This document shows positions 24,201-32,817 of a stretch of DNA of 64,000 nt, piece after piece. Origin of the DNA: Alcaligenaceae bacterium. Lineage in GTDB: Bacteria > Pseudomonadota > Gammaproteobacteria > Burkholderiales > Burkholderiaceae_B. The first letter of the stretch is position 1. Each line of letters begins with the position of its first letter. Made by a program: the position numbers and the translations under genes. The notes beneath the pieces are model-generated. The model searched no databases. It was given only the letters and a program-made list of their open reading frames with translations, and was not told the origin of the DNA. Where the stretch lies: positions 248,001 through 312,000 of the forward strand of contig JACCEP010000004.1 in NCBI GenBank assembly GCA_013416395.1, read 5' to 3'.

Positions 24201-25484
24201 ATGGACACGAGTCTCTTAATTACTCTGATCACACTGGGTGTGTTTGTATTGTTTCTGCTCGGCGTGCCGATTTTTCTGGTTTTGGGCTTCTGGGTCGTTG
24301 GTGCATCGCTGGCGATAGATTTTACGCTGGCCAATGTGGGCGTTACCTTGTTCGAAGGCCTGAACTTTTTCGGTTTGCTGGCATTGCCTCTGTTTATTCT
24401 TACCGGAGACCTTATCGCGGCGGCGGGCATTGCGCGACGTCTGGCCGATTTTGCTCATGCCTGCCTGAGCTGGATGCATGGGGGTCTGGGCCTGGCGACT
24501 TTAGGCTCCTGCGGGTTGTTTGCTGCGATATCCGGGTCAAACGCGGCCACGACGGCCACCATAGGCGGCATTATGCACCCGCTGCTGGTCAAGGATGGAT
24601 ATCAGTCCAACTTCGCGGCGGCTACCGCAGCAGCCGGCGGCACGGTTGGCATTATTATTCCGCCCTCCATCATTTTTATTGTGTATGGCTTCATCATGAA
24701 CTTGTCGATTTCCGACCTGTTCATCGCGGGCATATTGCCAGGTCTGCTGATGGTGGTGGCGATGATGACGGTTTGCTGGTGGCGTTGTCGGCGCGATGGC
24801 ATGGGGCAAAGAACGCCACTGGATATGCGCAAGGTTGTGCGTACTGCAAGACGGGCATACTTGGGCTTTTTTGCTGTGTTCATCGTGATCTATGGCATTT
24901 ACTCGGGTATTTTTTCGCCCACCGAGGCTGCCGCGATCACGGTGGGATTCTGTCTGCTCGCTGGCCTGTTTGTTACGCGTGAAATCAGTTGGCGTGCGCT
25001 GCCTGATATTTTGCTTAGGTCGGGGCAGCTTACCGGTATGCTTGCGCCCATGATTGCCGTCTCGATTGTGATGCAGCAGGTGTTCGGTCTGTTGGGTGTT
25101 AAGGATTCTGTGGCGGGTTTCATTGGTACATTTGGCCACAGCCCAACCATTGTTTTGCTTATCTGCATGACGATTGTTCTGGCCGCTGGGTGCATTCTCG
25201 AAAGCCTTCCGGTTACCGTCATTTTTGCGCCTATTCTTGCGCCTATTGCCGTGTCGATGGGTGTGGATCCGGTTCACTTCTCGGTGATTTTTCTGGTTGG
25301 CGCAGCTATTGGGTTTATCTCTCCTCCTTTTGGATTAAACCTTTTTGTGGCCAGCGGAATCACAGGCATTCCCTATATGCGTATTGTTCCGTCCGCATTG
25401 CTGTATCTGAGCGGATTGCTGATTGCCTGGATGCTTATCGCCTTTGTGCCGTGGCTGTCTCTTGGCCTCATCCCTGTGCGATAA
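24201..25484 (+). CDS. dctM: TRAP transporter large permease subunit (DctM)
   Basis: Large membrane subunit of 427 residues, typical length. Family stretches include GVPIFLVLGFWVVGASLAI, GSNAATTATIGGIMHPLLVKDGY, GGTVGIIIPPSIIFIVYGF and SPPFGLNLFVASGITG near the C-terminus. It appears intact although its receptor gene is frameshifted, so the transporter may be inactive in this strain or use another receptor. It is followed after three bases by the TauE/SafE-type exporter gene. Confidence 0.92.
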   Translation: MDTSLLITLITLGVFVLFLLGVPIFLVLGFWVVGASLAIDFTLANVGVTLFEGLNFFGLLALPLFILTGDLIAAAGIARRLADFAHACLSWMHGGLGLATLGSCGLFAAISGSNAATTATIGGIMHPLLVKDGYQSNFAAATAAAGGTVGIIIPPSIIFIVYGFIMNLSISDLFIAGILPGLLMVVAMMTVCWWRCRRDGMGQRTPLDMRKVVRTARRAYLGFFAVFIVIYGIYSGIFSPTEAAAITVGFCLLAGLFVTREISWRALPDILLRSGQLTGMLAPMIAVSIVMQQVFGLLGVKDSVAGFIGTFGHSPTIVLLICMTIVLAAGCILESLPVTVIFAPILAPIAVSMGVDPVHFSVIFLVGAAIGFISPPFGLNLFVASGITGIPYMRIVPSALLYLSGLLIAWMLIAFVPWLSLGLIPVR

Positions 25485-25487
25485 CGG

Positions 25488-26255
25488 ATGATAATTCCTG
25501 AATTCGCCGCGCTGGCGCCGTTTGCCCTTGTCGTCATCGCGGCGGTGTATTTTCACACTGTGACCGGCTTCGGGCTGGCCATGATCATTATGGGTCTGGC
25601 CAGTGGCGCGGGTATTGTCTCTGTAGCCACGCTGGCCAGTGTGGTCAGTATCGTCACGCTGATGAACAGTGCACTGGCCCTGCGAGGCAATCTTCATCAT
25701 GTTCCATGGGCGGTTACCGGTGTCATGGTGGTGGCGGTGCTGCCCGCCAGCCTGCTGGGTGTGCTGCTACTGGATTACCTTAGCAGTGAAGCTGCTGATG
25801 TTATTCAGGTATTGTTGGGGTTAGTCATTGTCTACGGCGGAATCAATTTTGCCTGGAAGCCTGAGCCGCTAAAACAGCTGTCAGGGCGGGGCAGCTTTGC
25901 CTACTATGCTTTTCTGGGCGGGCTAATAGGAGGTATGTTCGGCATACCCGGGCCCCCATTGATTTTTCAGCTTTATCGGCAACCCCTGACGCTGGCGCAA
26001 ATACGTGGTGGGCTGATATTTCTGAATGCGGTCATTGCGGGGGCGCGCACGCTGTTCGTGGCGGCACAGGGGCAACTCTATTCGCAAGAGCTTGTACTCA
26101 GCGCTATTTGCCTGCCGTTGGTGGCGGTGGCCACCCTGGCAGGAAAACGTTACCCGCCACCCTGTTCACCGCAAACCATGCGTCGCTTTGCCTTTGCGCT
26201 ACTTATTTTGATGGGTCTGGGCCTTATTGTGCCGGTGCTGGTGCACTGGCTGTGA
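25488..26255 (+). CDS. TSUP-family membrane protein (sulfite exporter TauE/SafE type)
   Basis: Inner-membrane protein of 255 residues with about eight hydrophobic segments and the repeated family pattern: TGFGLAMIIMGLASG in the first half and GGLIGGMFGIPGPPLIFQLY in the second, the latter being the diagnostic G-x-x-x-G-x-x-G-x-P-G-P-P stretch. TSUP proteins export sulfite, sulfoacetate or other organic anions. Only three bases separate it from the dctM stop codon, so it is part of the GMC/TRAP operon. That context suggests export of a product or by-product, possibly an organosulfonate. The substrate is not deducible. Confidence 0.85.
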   Translation: MIIPEFAALAPFALVVIAAVYFHTVTGFGLAMIIMGLASGAGIVSVATLASVVSIVTLMNSALALRGNLHHVPWAVTGVMVVAVLPASLLGVLLLDYLSSEAADVIQVLLGLVIVYGGINFAWKPEPLKQLSGRGSFAYYAFLGGLIGGMFGIPGPPLIFQLYRQPLTLAQIRGGLIFLNAVIAGARTLFVAAQGQLYSQELVLSAICLPLVAVATLAGKRYPPPCSPQTMRRFAFALLILMGLGLIVPVLVHWL

Positions 26256-26379
26256 TGATCGGGGCCGCGTGCTGGTTTCGCCGTGCGTGCGTTCGGGTGA
26301 AGGTCATGGGCTTTGCTGACACCCGTTTGGCAGTGGTGGATAAGTTTGCTGTAGACCTTAGAACGGTCGGTAATGTTTT

Positions 26380-27273
26380 CTAATTGTTCTGGTATTCAGG
26401 CAGTTTTGCGCCGCATTTTTTACAGAAATTGGCGTCAGCATCTAAACCTTCTTTCAGGCATTCGTGGCATGTACGGGTGGTAACGTCTTTGCGCATGGAT
26501 TTTTGTGCCAGCCCCAGTTCCATGGTAACGATACCCGTAGGAACCGCCAATACCCCCCAACCCAGCAGCATCATGACCGAGGCTAGAAAACGGCCCAGCC
26601 CAGTTTGTGGGGTGATATCGCCAAAACCTACCGTTGAAAGTGTAGTGATGGCCCAATACACCCCTGCTGGAATGCTGATAAATCCTCTGGTGGGGCCTTC
26701 GACCACATACATAATAGTGCCCATGACCAGCACAATAGATAGCACGACAGACAGGAAAACCAGAATTTTGCGGGCACTGGCACGCAGGGCGCGGCCAAGC
26801 ATTACGTACTCATCGACAAAAGCGACAAGCTTGAATACGCGAAATACTCGCAGCAGGCGCAAGGCACGGACACCGATCAGGAAGGCCATGTCGGGGAAGA
26901 GCAGGGCTGCATAAGAGGGCGCGACGGCCAGCAGATCAACAATGCCGTAGAAACTGAGCGCATAGCGCCAGCGATGCTTGACGCAGATCAGCCTCAACAG
27001 GTATTCAAGGGTAAACAAACCCGTGAATGTCCACTCGAGCACACGAAATACATGTCCATATCGGTTTGAGAGTTCTTCGACGCTGTCGGCCATGATGACT
27101 GCAAGGCTGAGCAGAATAGCAATGATGAGGACCAGATCGAATAGCTTACCGATCTTGGTGTCTGCTTCGAAGATGACCGTGTAAAGCGTATGGCGCCATC
27201 CCTCGAGCGGTTTGCCGAGATCTTCTGCGTCAGGAAATGCATTACGTTTTTTTTGGTTTCTGTCTTGGGTCAT
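26380..27273 (-). CDS. Voltage-gated-type K+ channel with a C-terminal zinc ribbon
   Basis: Six-transmembrane ion channel of 297 residues in the inner membrane. The S4-like helix carries regularly spaced arginines (Arg136, 139, 142, 145 in VRALRLLRVFRVFKL), and the pore has the potassium selectivity filter TVGFGD at 214-219. After the last helix a short tail contains two Cys-x-x-Cys knuckles, Cys269/Cys272 and Cys284/Cys287, typical of a zinc ribbon. Most bacterial Kv-like channels lack such a ribbon, so metal or redox sensing on the cytoplasmic side is possible. It is a single gene, convergent with the TSUP gene; its upstream DNA runs into the repeat block at 27.4 kb. Confidence 0.9.
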   Translation of the reverse strand: MTQDRNQKKRNAFPDAEDLGKPLEGWRHTLYTVIFEADTKIGKLFDLVLIIAILLSLAVIMADSVEELSNRYGHVFRVLEWTFTGLFTLEYLLRLICVKHRWRYALSFYGIVDLLAVAPSYAALLFPDMAFLIGVRALRLLRVFRVFKLVAFVDEYVMLGRALRASARKILVFLSVVLSIVLVMGTIMYVVEGPTRGFISIPAGVYWAITTLSTVGFGDITPQTGLGRFLASVMMLLGWGVLAVPTGIVTMELGLAQKSMRKDVTTRTCHECLKEGLDADANFCKKCGAKLPEYQNN

Positions 27274-27374
27274 GAAAGTGAGGTGTGTAGCTCAGCGAGC
27301 GTTGAGACAAACTTTGTGCCGAGAAAGGCAGCGTATCACAGGGTTGTAGTCTGAAGGAGTTTGGCAGCGCTGGG

Positions 27375-27698
27375 TTCTTTTGACGCCTTCGTGCGGGCTG
27401 GGGTTGTTTTCCGGCCGTTATGTGGTCGGAAGGTGCCTGACTTGACGGGCGTGTGTGCTGGATCGGGGCGGCCGTGCAATGGTTCTTTTGACGCCTTCGT
27501 GCGGGCTGGGGCTGTTTTCCGGCCGTCATGCGGTCGGGCGATGCTCGACTTCTCGCGCGTGCGTGCCTGATCGGGGCTGTCGTAACGTGGTTCTTTTGAC
27601 GCCTTCGTACGGGCTGAGGCTGTTTTCCGGCCGTCATGCGGTCGGGCGATGCTCGACTGCCCACGCGCCCGTACCTGTTCGGGGCGGCCGCAAAACTC
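27375..27698. repeat. Three direct 108-bp repeats
   Basis: Copies start at 27375, 27483 and 27591, each opening with TTCTTTTGACGCCTTCGT. In the first 68 bases, copies two and three differ at only two positions; the last 40 bases and all of copy one are more diverged. Because 108 is a multiple of three, long open frames run through on both strands (for instance 27242-27805 minus), but they look like products of the repetition: no ribosome site, Arg/Pro-rich composition and no recognisable domain. This is part of a 965-base gene-free stretch (27274-28238) between the K+ channel and garL. Confidence 0.9.
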
Positions 27699-27803
27699 GC
27701 GGGGTCTGGAGTCCCCCGGACTCCAGACAAGCGTCCCGCTCGAGCAGTTGCGGCCTTGCATCCCCGCTCAGGCGCGTGCGCGCGGCGCATTCCTAATTCC
27801 GTC

Positions 27804-27828
27804 AAACAGCCTCAGCCCGCACGAAGGC
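27804..27828 (-). repeat. Inverted partial copy of the 108-bp repeat unit
   Basis: These 25 bases are the reverse complement of the repeat's core (the stretch from GCCTTCG to GGCTGTTT), differing by one base from the same core in copy two or three. It lies about 105 bases after the last direct copy and just before the 13-bp array. It could pair with a direct copy to form a large hairpin. Confidence 0.75.
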
Positions 27829-27844
27829 TGCGGTGCGTCTACAT

Positions 27845-28039
27845 GGTATGTCTGTAAGGTATGTCTGTAAGGTATGTCTGTAAGGTATGTCTGTAAGGTA
27901 TGTCTGTAAGGTATGTCTGTAAGGTATGTCTGTAAGGTGTGTCTGTAAGGTGTGTCTGTAAGGTGTGTCTGTAAGGTGTGTCTGTAAGGTGTGTCTGTAA
28001 GGTGTGTCTGTAAGGTGTGTCTGTAAGGTGTGTCTGTAA
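27845..28039. repeat. Fifteen tandem 13-bp repeats in two sequence classes
   Basis: The unit GGTATGTCTGTAA is repeated perfectly seven times (27845-27935) and is followed by eight perfect copies of GGTGTGTCTGTAA (27936-28039). The only difference is the fourth base, and the classes are cleanly separated in blocks. A partial sixteenth unit begins at 28040. On the minus strand the array is open in frame and encodes a 13-residue repeat, but no gene signals support translation. The array ends about 80 bases before the gar operator and 200 bases before garL. Such perfect arrays usually vary in copy number between strains. Confidence 0.95.
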
Positions 28040-28121
28040 GGTGGATTTCGCCCATACGTTGCGACTGATCTCTATGGGTTACTGCAGTGATTCCTGGGCG
28101 ATTTACGAGAAATAGTTTTAC

Positions 28122-28139
28122 GTTGTATGATGACGTATA
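28122..28139 (+). promoter_or_regulatory. Putative FadR-type operator before garL
   Basis: The 18-mer GTTGTATGATGACGTATA occurs here and, perfectly conserved in inverted orientation, at 31858-31875 in the garD/regulator intergenic region. It is weakly dyad (TTGTA and TATAA ends). It lies about 100 bases upstream of the garL ATG. The shared site suggests that the FadR-type protein encoded at 31932 controls garLR as well as garD and itself. Confidence 0.65.
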
Positions 28140-28238
28140 ACTAATCCTGGTCATCGCTTAAATCCATTAACTACGTTGTCAGATGAAACGCGGCTGGAGG
28201 CTTCTTGTCCCGGCTTAAAACCCTGACGGGAGTCTTTT

Positions 28239-29018
28239 ATGAGTAATGCTGTTCCGTATTCCGCTTTCCCCAACCAGTTTCGGGCTGACCTTATCGCCGG
28301 CAAACGCCTGATCGGGTGCTGGTCAGCGTTGGGTAGCCCCATCACGGCAGAGATTCTTGGCTTGGCTGGCTTTGACTGGATTTTGCTGGATGGTGAGCAC
28401 GCGCCCAATGACGTGCTAACGTTTATTCCACAGCTTATGGCATTGAAAGACAGCGTCAGCGCGCCTGTTGTGCGGCCGCCCAGCAATGACACGGTAACGA
28501 TTAAGCGCCTGCTCGATATCGGCTTTTACAACTTTTTGGTGCCGTTTGTGGAAACCGCTGATGACGCCCGTGCTGCGGTTGCCGCGACGCGTTATCCAAG
28601 TGGCGGGGTGCGCGGCGTATCGGTTGCGCACCGCAGTAACCGGTATGGCACGGTCAAAGACTATCAAAAAGTTATTAATGACAACATCGCGGTCATCGTC
28701 CAGATTGAAACCCAGCAGGCGGTAGATAACATCGACGCCATCGCCGCAGTAGATGGTGTAGATTGTCTTTTCGTAGGCCCGTCTGATCTTGCAGCGGGTA
28801 TGGGGCATCTGGGTGAGGCCTTGTTGCCGAAAGTGCAGAGCACGATTGCACATGTTTTTGCCCGTGCCAAGGCGGCCGGCAAGCCATGCGGGATTCTCGC
28901 ACCGGTAGAAGCCGATGCGCGTCGCTATATGGAAATGGGCGCGAGCTTTGTTGCTGTAGGCGGTGACTTGGGTGTATTCCTGAATGCCACTCAGGCATTA
29001 AAAGACAAATACCTTTAA
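28239..29018 (+). CDS. garL: 2-dehydro-3-deoxyglucarate aldolase
   Basis: Class II (metal-dependent) aldolase of the HpcH/HpaI family, 259 residues. In galactarate/glucarate catabolism it cleaves 5-dehydro-4-deoxy- or 2-dehydro-3-deoxyglucarate into pyruvate and tartronate semialdehyde. It closely follows E. coli GarL from memory: [30 protein letters not shown] with the catalytic His, [20 protein letters not shown] with the metal-binding Glu, VGPSDLA with the metal-binding Asp, and the [13 protein letters not shown] ending. GGGAG lies eight bases before the ATG. garR follows after 25 bases, and the tartronate semialdehyde product is its substrate. Confidence 0.95.
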   Translation: MSNAVPYSAFPNQFRADLIAGKRLIGCWSALGSPITAEILGLAGFDWILLDGEHAPNDVLTFIPQLMALKDSVSAPVVRPPSNDTVTIKRLLDIGFYNFLVPFVETADDARAAVAATRYPSGGVRGVSVAHRSNRYGTVKDYQKVINDNIAVIVQIETQQAVDNIDAIAAVDGVDCLFVGPSDLAAGMGHLGEALLPKVQSTIAHVFARAKAAGKPCGILAPVEADARRYMEMGASFVAVGGDLGVFLNATQALKDKYL

Positions 29019-29043
29019 AGCAATACGTTCACAGGAGAGAGCA

Positions 29044-29934
29044 ATGAGTAAGTTGGGTTTCGTAGGGCTGGGCATTATGGGTGCGCCCATGGCGTTGAAT
29101 TTAATCAAGGCTGGCCATGAGGTGTTTCTGTTTAGCCGCACCAGTGTCCCCGCAAACTTGGTCGAGGCTGGCGGCGTAGCCTGCAGCAGCGGCAAAGAAG
29201 TGGCACAAAGTGCAGACATTATCTTTGTGATGGTGCCCGATACCCCGAATGTGGCAAGCGCGTTGTTTGACGCCAATGGTATTGCCGAGGGGCTGTCAGC
29301 GGGTAAGGTGGTGGTAGACATGAGCTCGATCTCGCCCATCGAGACCAAAACCTTTGCATCGAGAATCAACGCGCTTGATTGCCAGTACCTGGACGCCCCT
29401 GTATCGGGTGGAGAAGTTGGCGCGCAAAACGCCACGCTTTCCATTATGGTGGGCGGCGAAGAAGACACCTTCGAAAAAATTCGACCACTCTTTGCCCTGA
29501 TGGGCAAGAACATAACGCTGGTCGGTGGTAACGGTGATGGTCAAACAGCCAAAGTTGCCAATCAAATTATTGTCGCGCTTAACATCGAAGCCGTTGCCGA
29601 GGCGTTGCTGTTTGCCTCCAGGGCAGGTGCTGACCCAGCCCGTGTGCGCGAGGCCCTTATGGGCGGTTTCGCGTCGTCGAAGATTCTGGAAGTGCATGGC
29701 GAGCGCATGGTAAAGCGTACGTTTAACCCTGGCTTCCGCATCGAACTGCACCAGAAAGATCTTAATCTTGCACTGTCTGCTGGCAAGGCACTGGGGCTGG
29801 CTCTGCCAAATACCGCAACGTGTCAGGAGCTCTTTAACGTATGTGCTTCGCATGGCGGCAGTGCATGGGACCACTCGGGCATGGTGCGCGCGCTTGAGCT
29901 AATGGCCAACTTTGAGGTAGGGCAGAAAAGCTAA
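29044..29934 (+). CDS. garR: Tartronate semialdehyde reductase (2-hydroxy-3-oxopropionate reductase)
   Basis: NADH-dependent beta-hydroxyacid dehydrogenase family enzyme of 296 residues that reduces tartronate semialdehyde to D-glycerate. The Rossmann motif VGLGIMGAPMALNL opens the protein; the substrate-binding DAPVSGGEVGAQN and the catalytic-lysine helix GDGQTAKVANQIIVALN are both present, as is the C-terminal GFRIELHQKDLNLAL typical of GarR. It directly follows garL and takes the aldolase product. No glycerate kinase gene is in the window, so the next step is encoded elsewhere. GGAGAG supports the start. Confidence 0.93.
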   Translation: MSKLGFVGLGIMGAPMALNLIKAGHEVFLFSRTSVPANLVEAGGVACSSGKEVAQSADIIFVMVPDTPNVASALFDANGIAEGLSAGKVVVDMSSISPIETKTFASRINALDCQYLDAPVSGGEVGAQNATLSIMVGGEEDTFEKIRPLFALMGKNITLVGGNGDGQTAKVANQIIVALNIEAVAEALLFASRAGADPARVREALMGGFASSKILEVHGERMVKRTFNPGFRIELHQKDLNLALSAGKALGLALPNTATCQELFNVCASHGGSAWDHSGMVRALELMANFEVGQKS

Positions 29935-30036
29935 TTGGTACGGTGCAGGCAAGCATAAGATGGCGGCTTTATTTTCGGCAGACCGTTGTAATTAACCTTG
30001 CTTGTCAGACTACCTCATGCCTTTAGTCCAATAAAC

Positions 30037-30076
30037 AAGGCCCAACATCGCACCATTGATCGCGATGTTGGGCCTT
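30037..30076 (-). terminator. Stem-loop terminator between convergent garR and garD
   Basis: Fifteen bases AAGGCCCAACATCGC at 30037-30051 pair perfectly with 30062-30076 around a 10-base loop. On the minus strand the stem is followed by TGTTTATT, a modest T-rich tail, so it mainly serves garD, which ends at 30156. On the plus strand no T-run follows. Confidence 0.7.
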
Positions 30077-30155
30077 GTGTGCGTTCTGCTCATCTTGGCG
30101 GGTAACTGCCGAGATGGCGAAATCGCCATTTATGCAGTGCTTGCACAGATCAGCC

Positions 30156-31709
30156 TTATGTTACTGGCCCAGGGTTAAAGAGCACCAGATCGTTCGCGAT
30201 GCCCCAGTGTTCCGCCCAGGTTTTGCGGCCGCTGGCAACGTCGAGTATGCATTCGAATAGTTCCTGGCCCATGTCTTCAATGCTGGCTTCACCCGTGGCA
30301 ATGCGACCGGCATCGATATCCATTAAGTCGTGCCAGCGACGCGCCAGGTCTGACCGGGTGGCAACCTTAATGACCGGAACTTCTGTCAGGCCGTAGGGCG
30401 TGCCACGCCCGGTGGTGAAAATGTGAACATTCATGCCTGCGGCGAGCTGCAGCGTGCCACACATAAAGTCGCCAGCTGGTGTGGCTGCATACAGCAGCCC
30501 TTTGGTCTGTGCGCGCTCGCCTGGGCTAACAACACCCCTGATTGGCGTACTGCCTGATTTGACAATAGAGCCCATGGCTTTTTCCACAATATTGGACAAA
30601 CCACCACGCTTGTTGCCAGGCGTGGTGTTGGCGCTGCGGTCGGCCTCGCCGCGTTGCAGATAATCGTCATACCAGGCCATTTCGCGCACCAGGTCGCGAG
30701 CCACTTCGGGCGTGGCGGCGCGTGCAGTGAGCTGGTCGATGCCGTCGCGTACCTCGGTCACTTCCGAGAACATGACGGTGGCGCCCGCGCGCACCAATAG
30801 GTCACTGGCAAACCCCACAGCAGGGTTTGCAGTCGCACCTGAAAACGCATCGCTGCCACCGCATTGCACGCCCACCACGAGCTCGGACGCCGGGCAGGTT
30901 TCGCGACGGCGACGGTTCAGGCGTTCGAGGTGGGTGTCAGCCATGGCCAGAATCGAATCTATCATGGAGCCAAAACCAATATGCTCATTGTCTTGCAGTC
31001 GAATCAGATCGGGGTGGGCACCAGCCTGTCCATCGAAGCGGTCTGGCAGCATGCGCTCGGGCTGCAGTTTTTCGCAGCCCAGGCTTACCACCATGACTTC
31101 GCCGCCAAAATTGGGGTTTTGTGCAATGTGGCGTAAGGTGCGTATGGGGATGGATGCGCCCGGTGCGTCAATGGCCACGCCGCAGCCATAGCCGTGTCGC
31201 AGAGCCACGACGCCATCCACGTTGGGGTAGCGCGGCAACAGCTCTTTGCGGATACGCTCAATGGCGATTTCGGCAACACCCGCCACACATTGCACTGTCA
31301 TGGCGATGGCAAGGATGTTGCGCGTGCCTACGGAGCCGTCGGGATTACGGTAGCCCTCAAACGTGTAGTCATTCAATGGCGGCAAGTCAGGGGCCGCCAC
31401 CGTACAGACAGGCAGATTCTCCAGCGAAGGGGCCGGGGGCATACGCATGACGGCTTCGTAAACCCAGCTTCCTGCCGGCAAATCCCGTGTTGCATGGCCA
31501 ATGACGACCCCATATCGCATAATTACGCCACCGTCGGGGATATCCACCAATGAAAATTTATGGGCCTGGGGGACTTTCTCGCGCAACGTGACGCCCGGCA
31601 ACTGCGTACCTGCTGGCAGGCCGCGGTCGTTGGCGACGATGGCCACGTTGTCGTCTGCATGCATGCGGATCATGCGGGGAATCTGAACGGTCGGGCTGTT
31701 GAAAGTCAC
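30156..31709 (-). CDS. garD: Galactarate dehydratase
   Basis: UxaA-family dehydratase of 517 residues that converts D-galactarate to 5-dehydro-4-deoxy-D-glucarate, the substrate of GarL. It follows E. coli GarD along its whole length: an N-terminal SAF-type domain ([22 protein letters not shown]), then [68 protein letters not shown] and the exact family C-terminus FNPGPVT. The open frame reaches an ATG at 31739, but the GTG at 31709 has a strong AGGAGA eight bases upstream and gives the expected length, so it is preferred. It is divergent from the FadR-type regulator, with a shared operator between. Confidence 0.93.
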   Translation of the reverse strand: MTFNSPTVQIPRMIRMHADDNVAIVANDRGLPAGTQLPGVTLREKVPQAHKFSLVDIPDGGVIMRYGVVIGHATRDLPAGSWVYEAVMRMPPAPSLENLPVCTVAAPDLPPLNDYTFEGYRNPDGSVGTRNILAIAMTVQCVAGVAEIAIERIRKELLPRYPNVDGVVALRHGYGCGVAIDAPGASIPIRTLRHIAQNPNFGGEVMVVSLGCEKLQPERMLPDRFDGQAGAHPDLIRLQDNEHIGFGSMIDSILAMADTHLERLNRRRRETCPASELVVGVQCGGSDAFSGATANPAVGFASDLLVRAGATVMFSEVTEVRDGIDQLTARAATPEVARDLVREMAWYDDYLQRGEADRSANTTPGNKRGGLSNIVEKAMGSIVKSGSTPIRGVVSPGERAQTKGLLYAATPAGDFMCGTLQLAAGMNVHIFTTGRGTPYGLTEVPVIKVATRSDLARRWHDLMDIDAGRIATGEASIEDMGQELFECILDVASGRKTWAEHWGIANDLVLFNPGPVT

Positions 31710-31857
31710 CGTTTGTCTCCTGTGTTTTATGTTGTTCAAGCAGGCTGCCTCTCATCCTATAACTGGGGATTGAGGCAAGTAATCTGACATGGCTATGAGG
31801 CTGTTGACCAGCGGGCAAGGGTGATTATCCAAAGCATTCAATATCATCCACAAGCAA

Positions 31858-31875
31858 TATACGTCATCATACAAC
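31858..31875 (-). promoter_or_regulatory. Putative FadR-type operator between garD and its regulator
   Basis: The minus strand reads GTTGTATGATGACGTATA, identical over 18 bases to the site at 28122-28139. It is 57 bases before the regulator's ATG and 149 bases before the garD GTG. It would allow autoregulation and joint control of garD and garLR. Confidence 0.65.
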
Positions 31876-31931
31876 CTGAGGGTTGGGGTATGCGCTATTA
31901 TCAAATACCTTTCAAAAAAGACGCTTGAAAT

Positions 31932-32669
31932 ATGTCTCCCCATCCTGTTCGACGTTCCACCAGCTTGACTCGATCCGTAGTGACCGCATTGTCGGAGCGT
32001 ATCCGTAATGGCGAGTTTCAAGTCGGTGAAAAGCTGCCCACTGAGGCTGAGCTTGTGGAGTCTTTTGGGGTAAGCCGCACGGTCATCCGCGAGGCCATGT
32101 TGCGTCTGCAAGAGGCTGGCCTGGTTGAAACCCGGCATGGTATTGGCACGTTTTTGCTGGAGCCGAACAAAGAGCAGAACCTGCACATCCACACCGAGAG
32201 CATTCATACGATGCGCGACGTCATGGCCATACTTGAATTGCGCATCAGTCTTGAAGCTGAAGCGGCCGGGCTGGCGGCCCTGCGGCGCACAGAGGATCAG
32301 CTGAACCAATTGCGCGACATTCTTGATGGGTTCGCAGAACATTTGCAAAACAAGACCGGCAATGCGGTTATCGCCGATGTGGCTTTCCATCTGTGGGTAG
32401 CCAAAGCAACCGGCAACCCCTATTTTCACGATATTCTCAAACAACTAGGTGAGGTCATTATCCCCCGCGCCCGGGTCGACTTGGCTGCACTGGCTGAAGA
32501 CGACCCTCATCTATATTTAGAAGGCGTCCATCGCGAGCACGAAGCTATCTACAGTGCCATCAAGCGCAAAGACCCAGAAGCCGCCAGCGCCGCCATGCGT
32601 ACTCATTTGGGTAACAGCCGCGAGCGCTTGCGTAGGGTGCAAGATGCTGTGGTGTCGCCGCAAGCCTGA
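31932..32669 (+). CDS. FadR-subfamily GntR transcriptional regulator of the gar genes
   Basis: Regulator of 245 residues with a winged helix at 12-80 (LPTEAELVESFGVSRTVIRE, then the wing RHGIGTFLLE) and an alpha-helical FCD effector domain at about 100-230. The FCD metal-site residues are present in its usual order: ELR near 100, FHLWVAKATGN near 155, EHEAIYSAI near 200 and MRTHL near 223. FCD regulators in sugar-acid loci respond to the substrate or an intermediate. Its position next to garD and the duplicated 18-base site make it the likely local repressor of galactarate catabolism. E. coli uses CdaR instead. Confidence 0.9.
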   Translation: MSPHPVRRSTSLTRSVVTALSERIRNGEFQVGEKLPTEAELVESFGVSRTVIREAMLRLQEAGLVETRHGIGTFLLEPNKEQNLHIHTESIHTMRDVMAILELRISLEAEAAGLAALRRTEDQLNQLRDILDGFAEHLQNKTGNAVIADVAFHLWVAKATGNPYFHDILKQLGEVIIPRARVDLAALAEDDPHLYLEGVHREHEAIYSAIKRKDPEAASAAMRTHLGNSRERLRRVQDAVVSPQA

Positions 32670-32817
32670 CACTGCTGCTATGTTTTTTATCAGGGTGTGT
32701 CATAGGCTGAGGCACTCGGTGAGTGACAAGCGGCTTACGTTCAGCGCACTGACCAAAGAGGGTGTTTAGTCTGGGGCTTAGCTCTTTTAAGATGAGGTGT
32801 CTGGCGAGCTTCCGTTT

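Noticed and set aside
27242-27805. A 187-residue minus-strand open frame across the 108-bp repeats
   Set aside because: Both strands are open because the unit length is a multiple of three; the product is Arg/Pro/Gln-rich, has no domain or ribosome site, and overlaps the K+ channel start.
27845-28039. CRISPR array
   Set aside because: The units are contiguous 13-mers without spacers, and no cas gene is near.
27768-28154. A 128-residue minus-strand frame encoding a 13-residue Thr/His/Tyr-rich repeat
   Set aside because: It is the translation of the 13-bp tandem array (39 bases equal 13 codons) and shows no translation signal.
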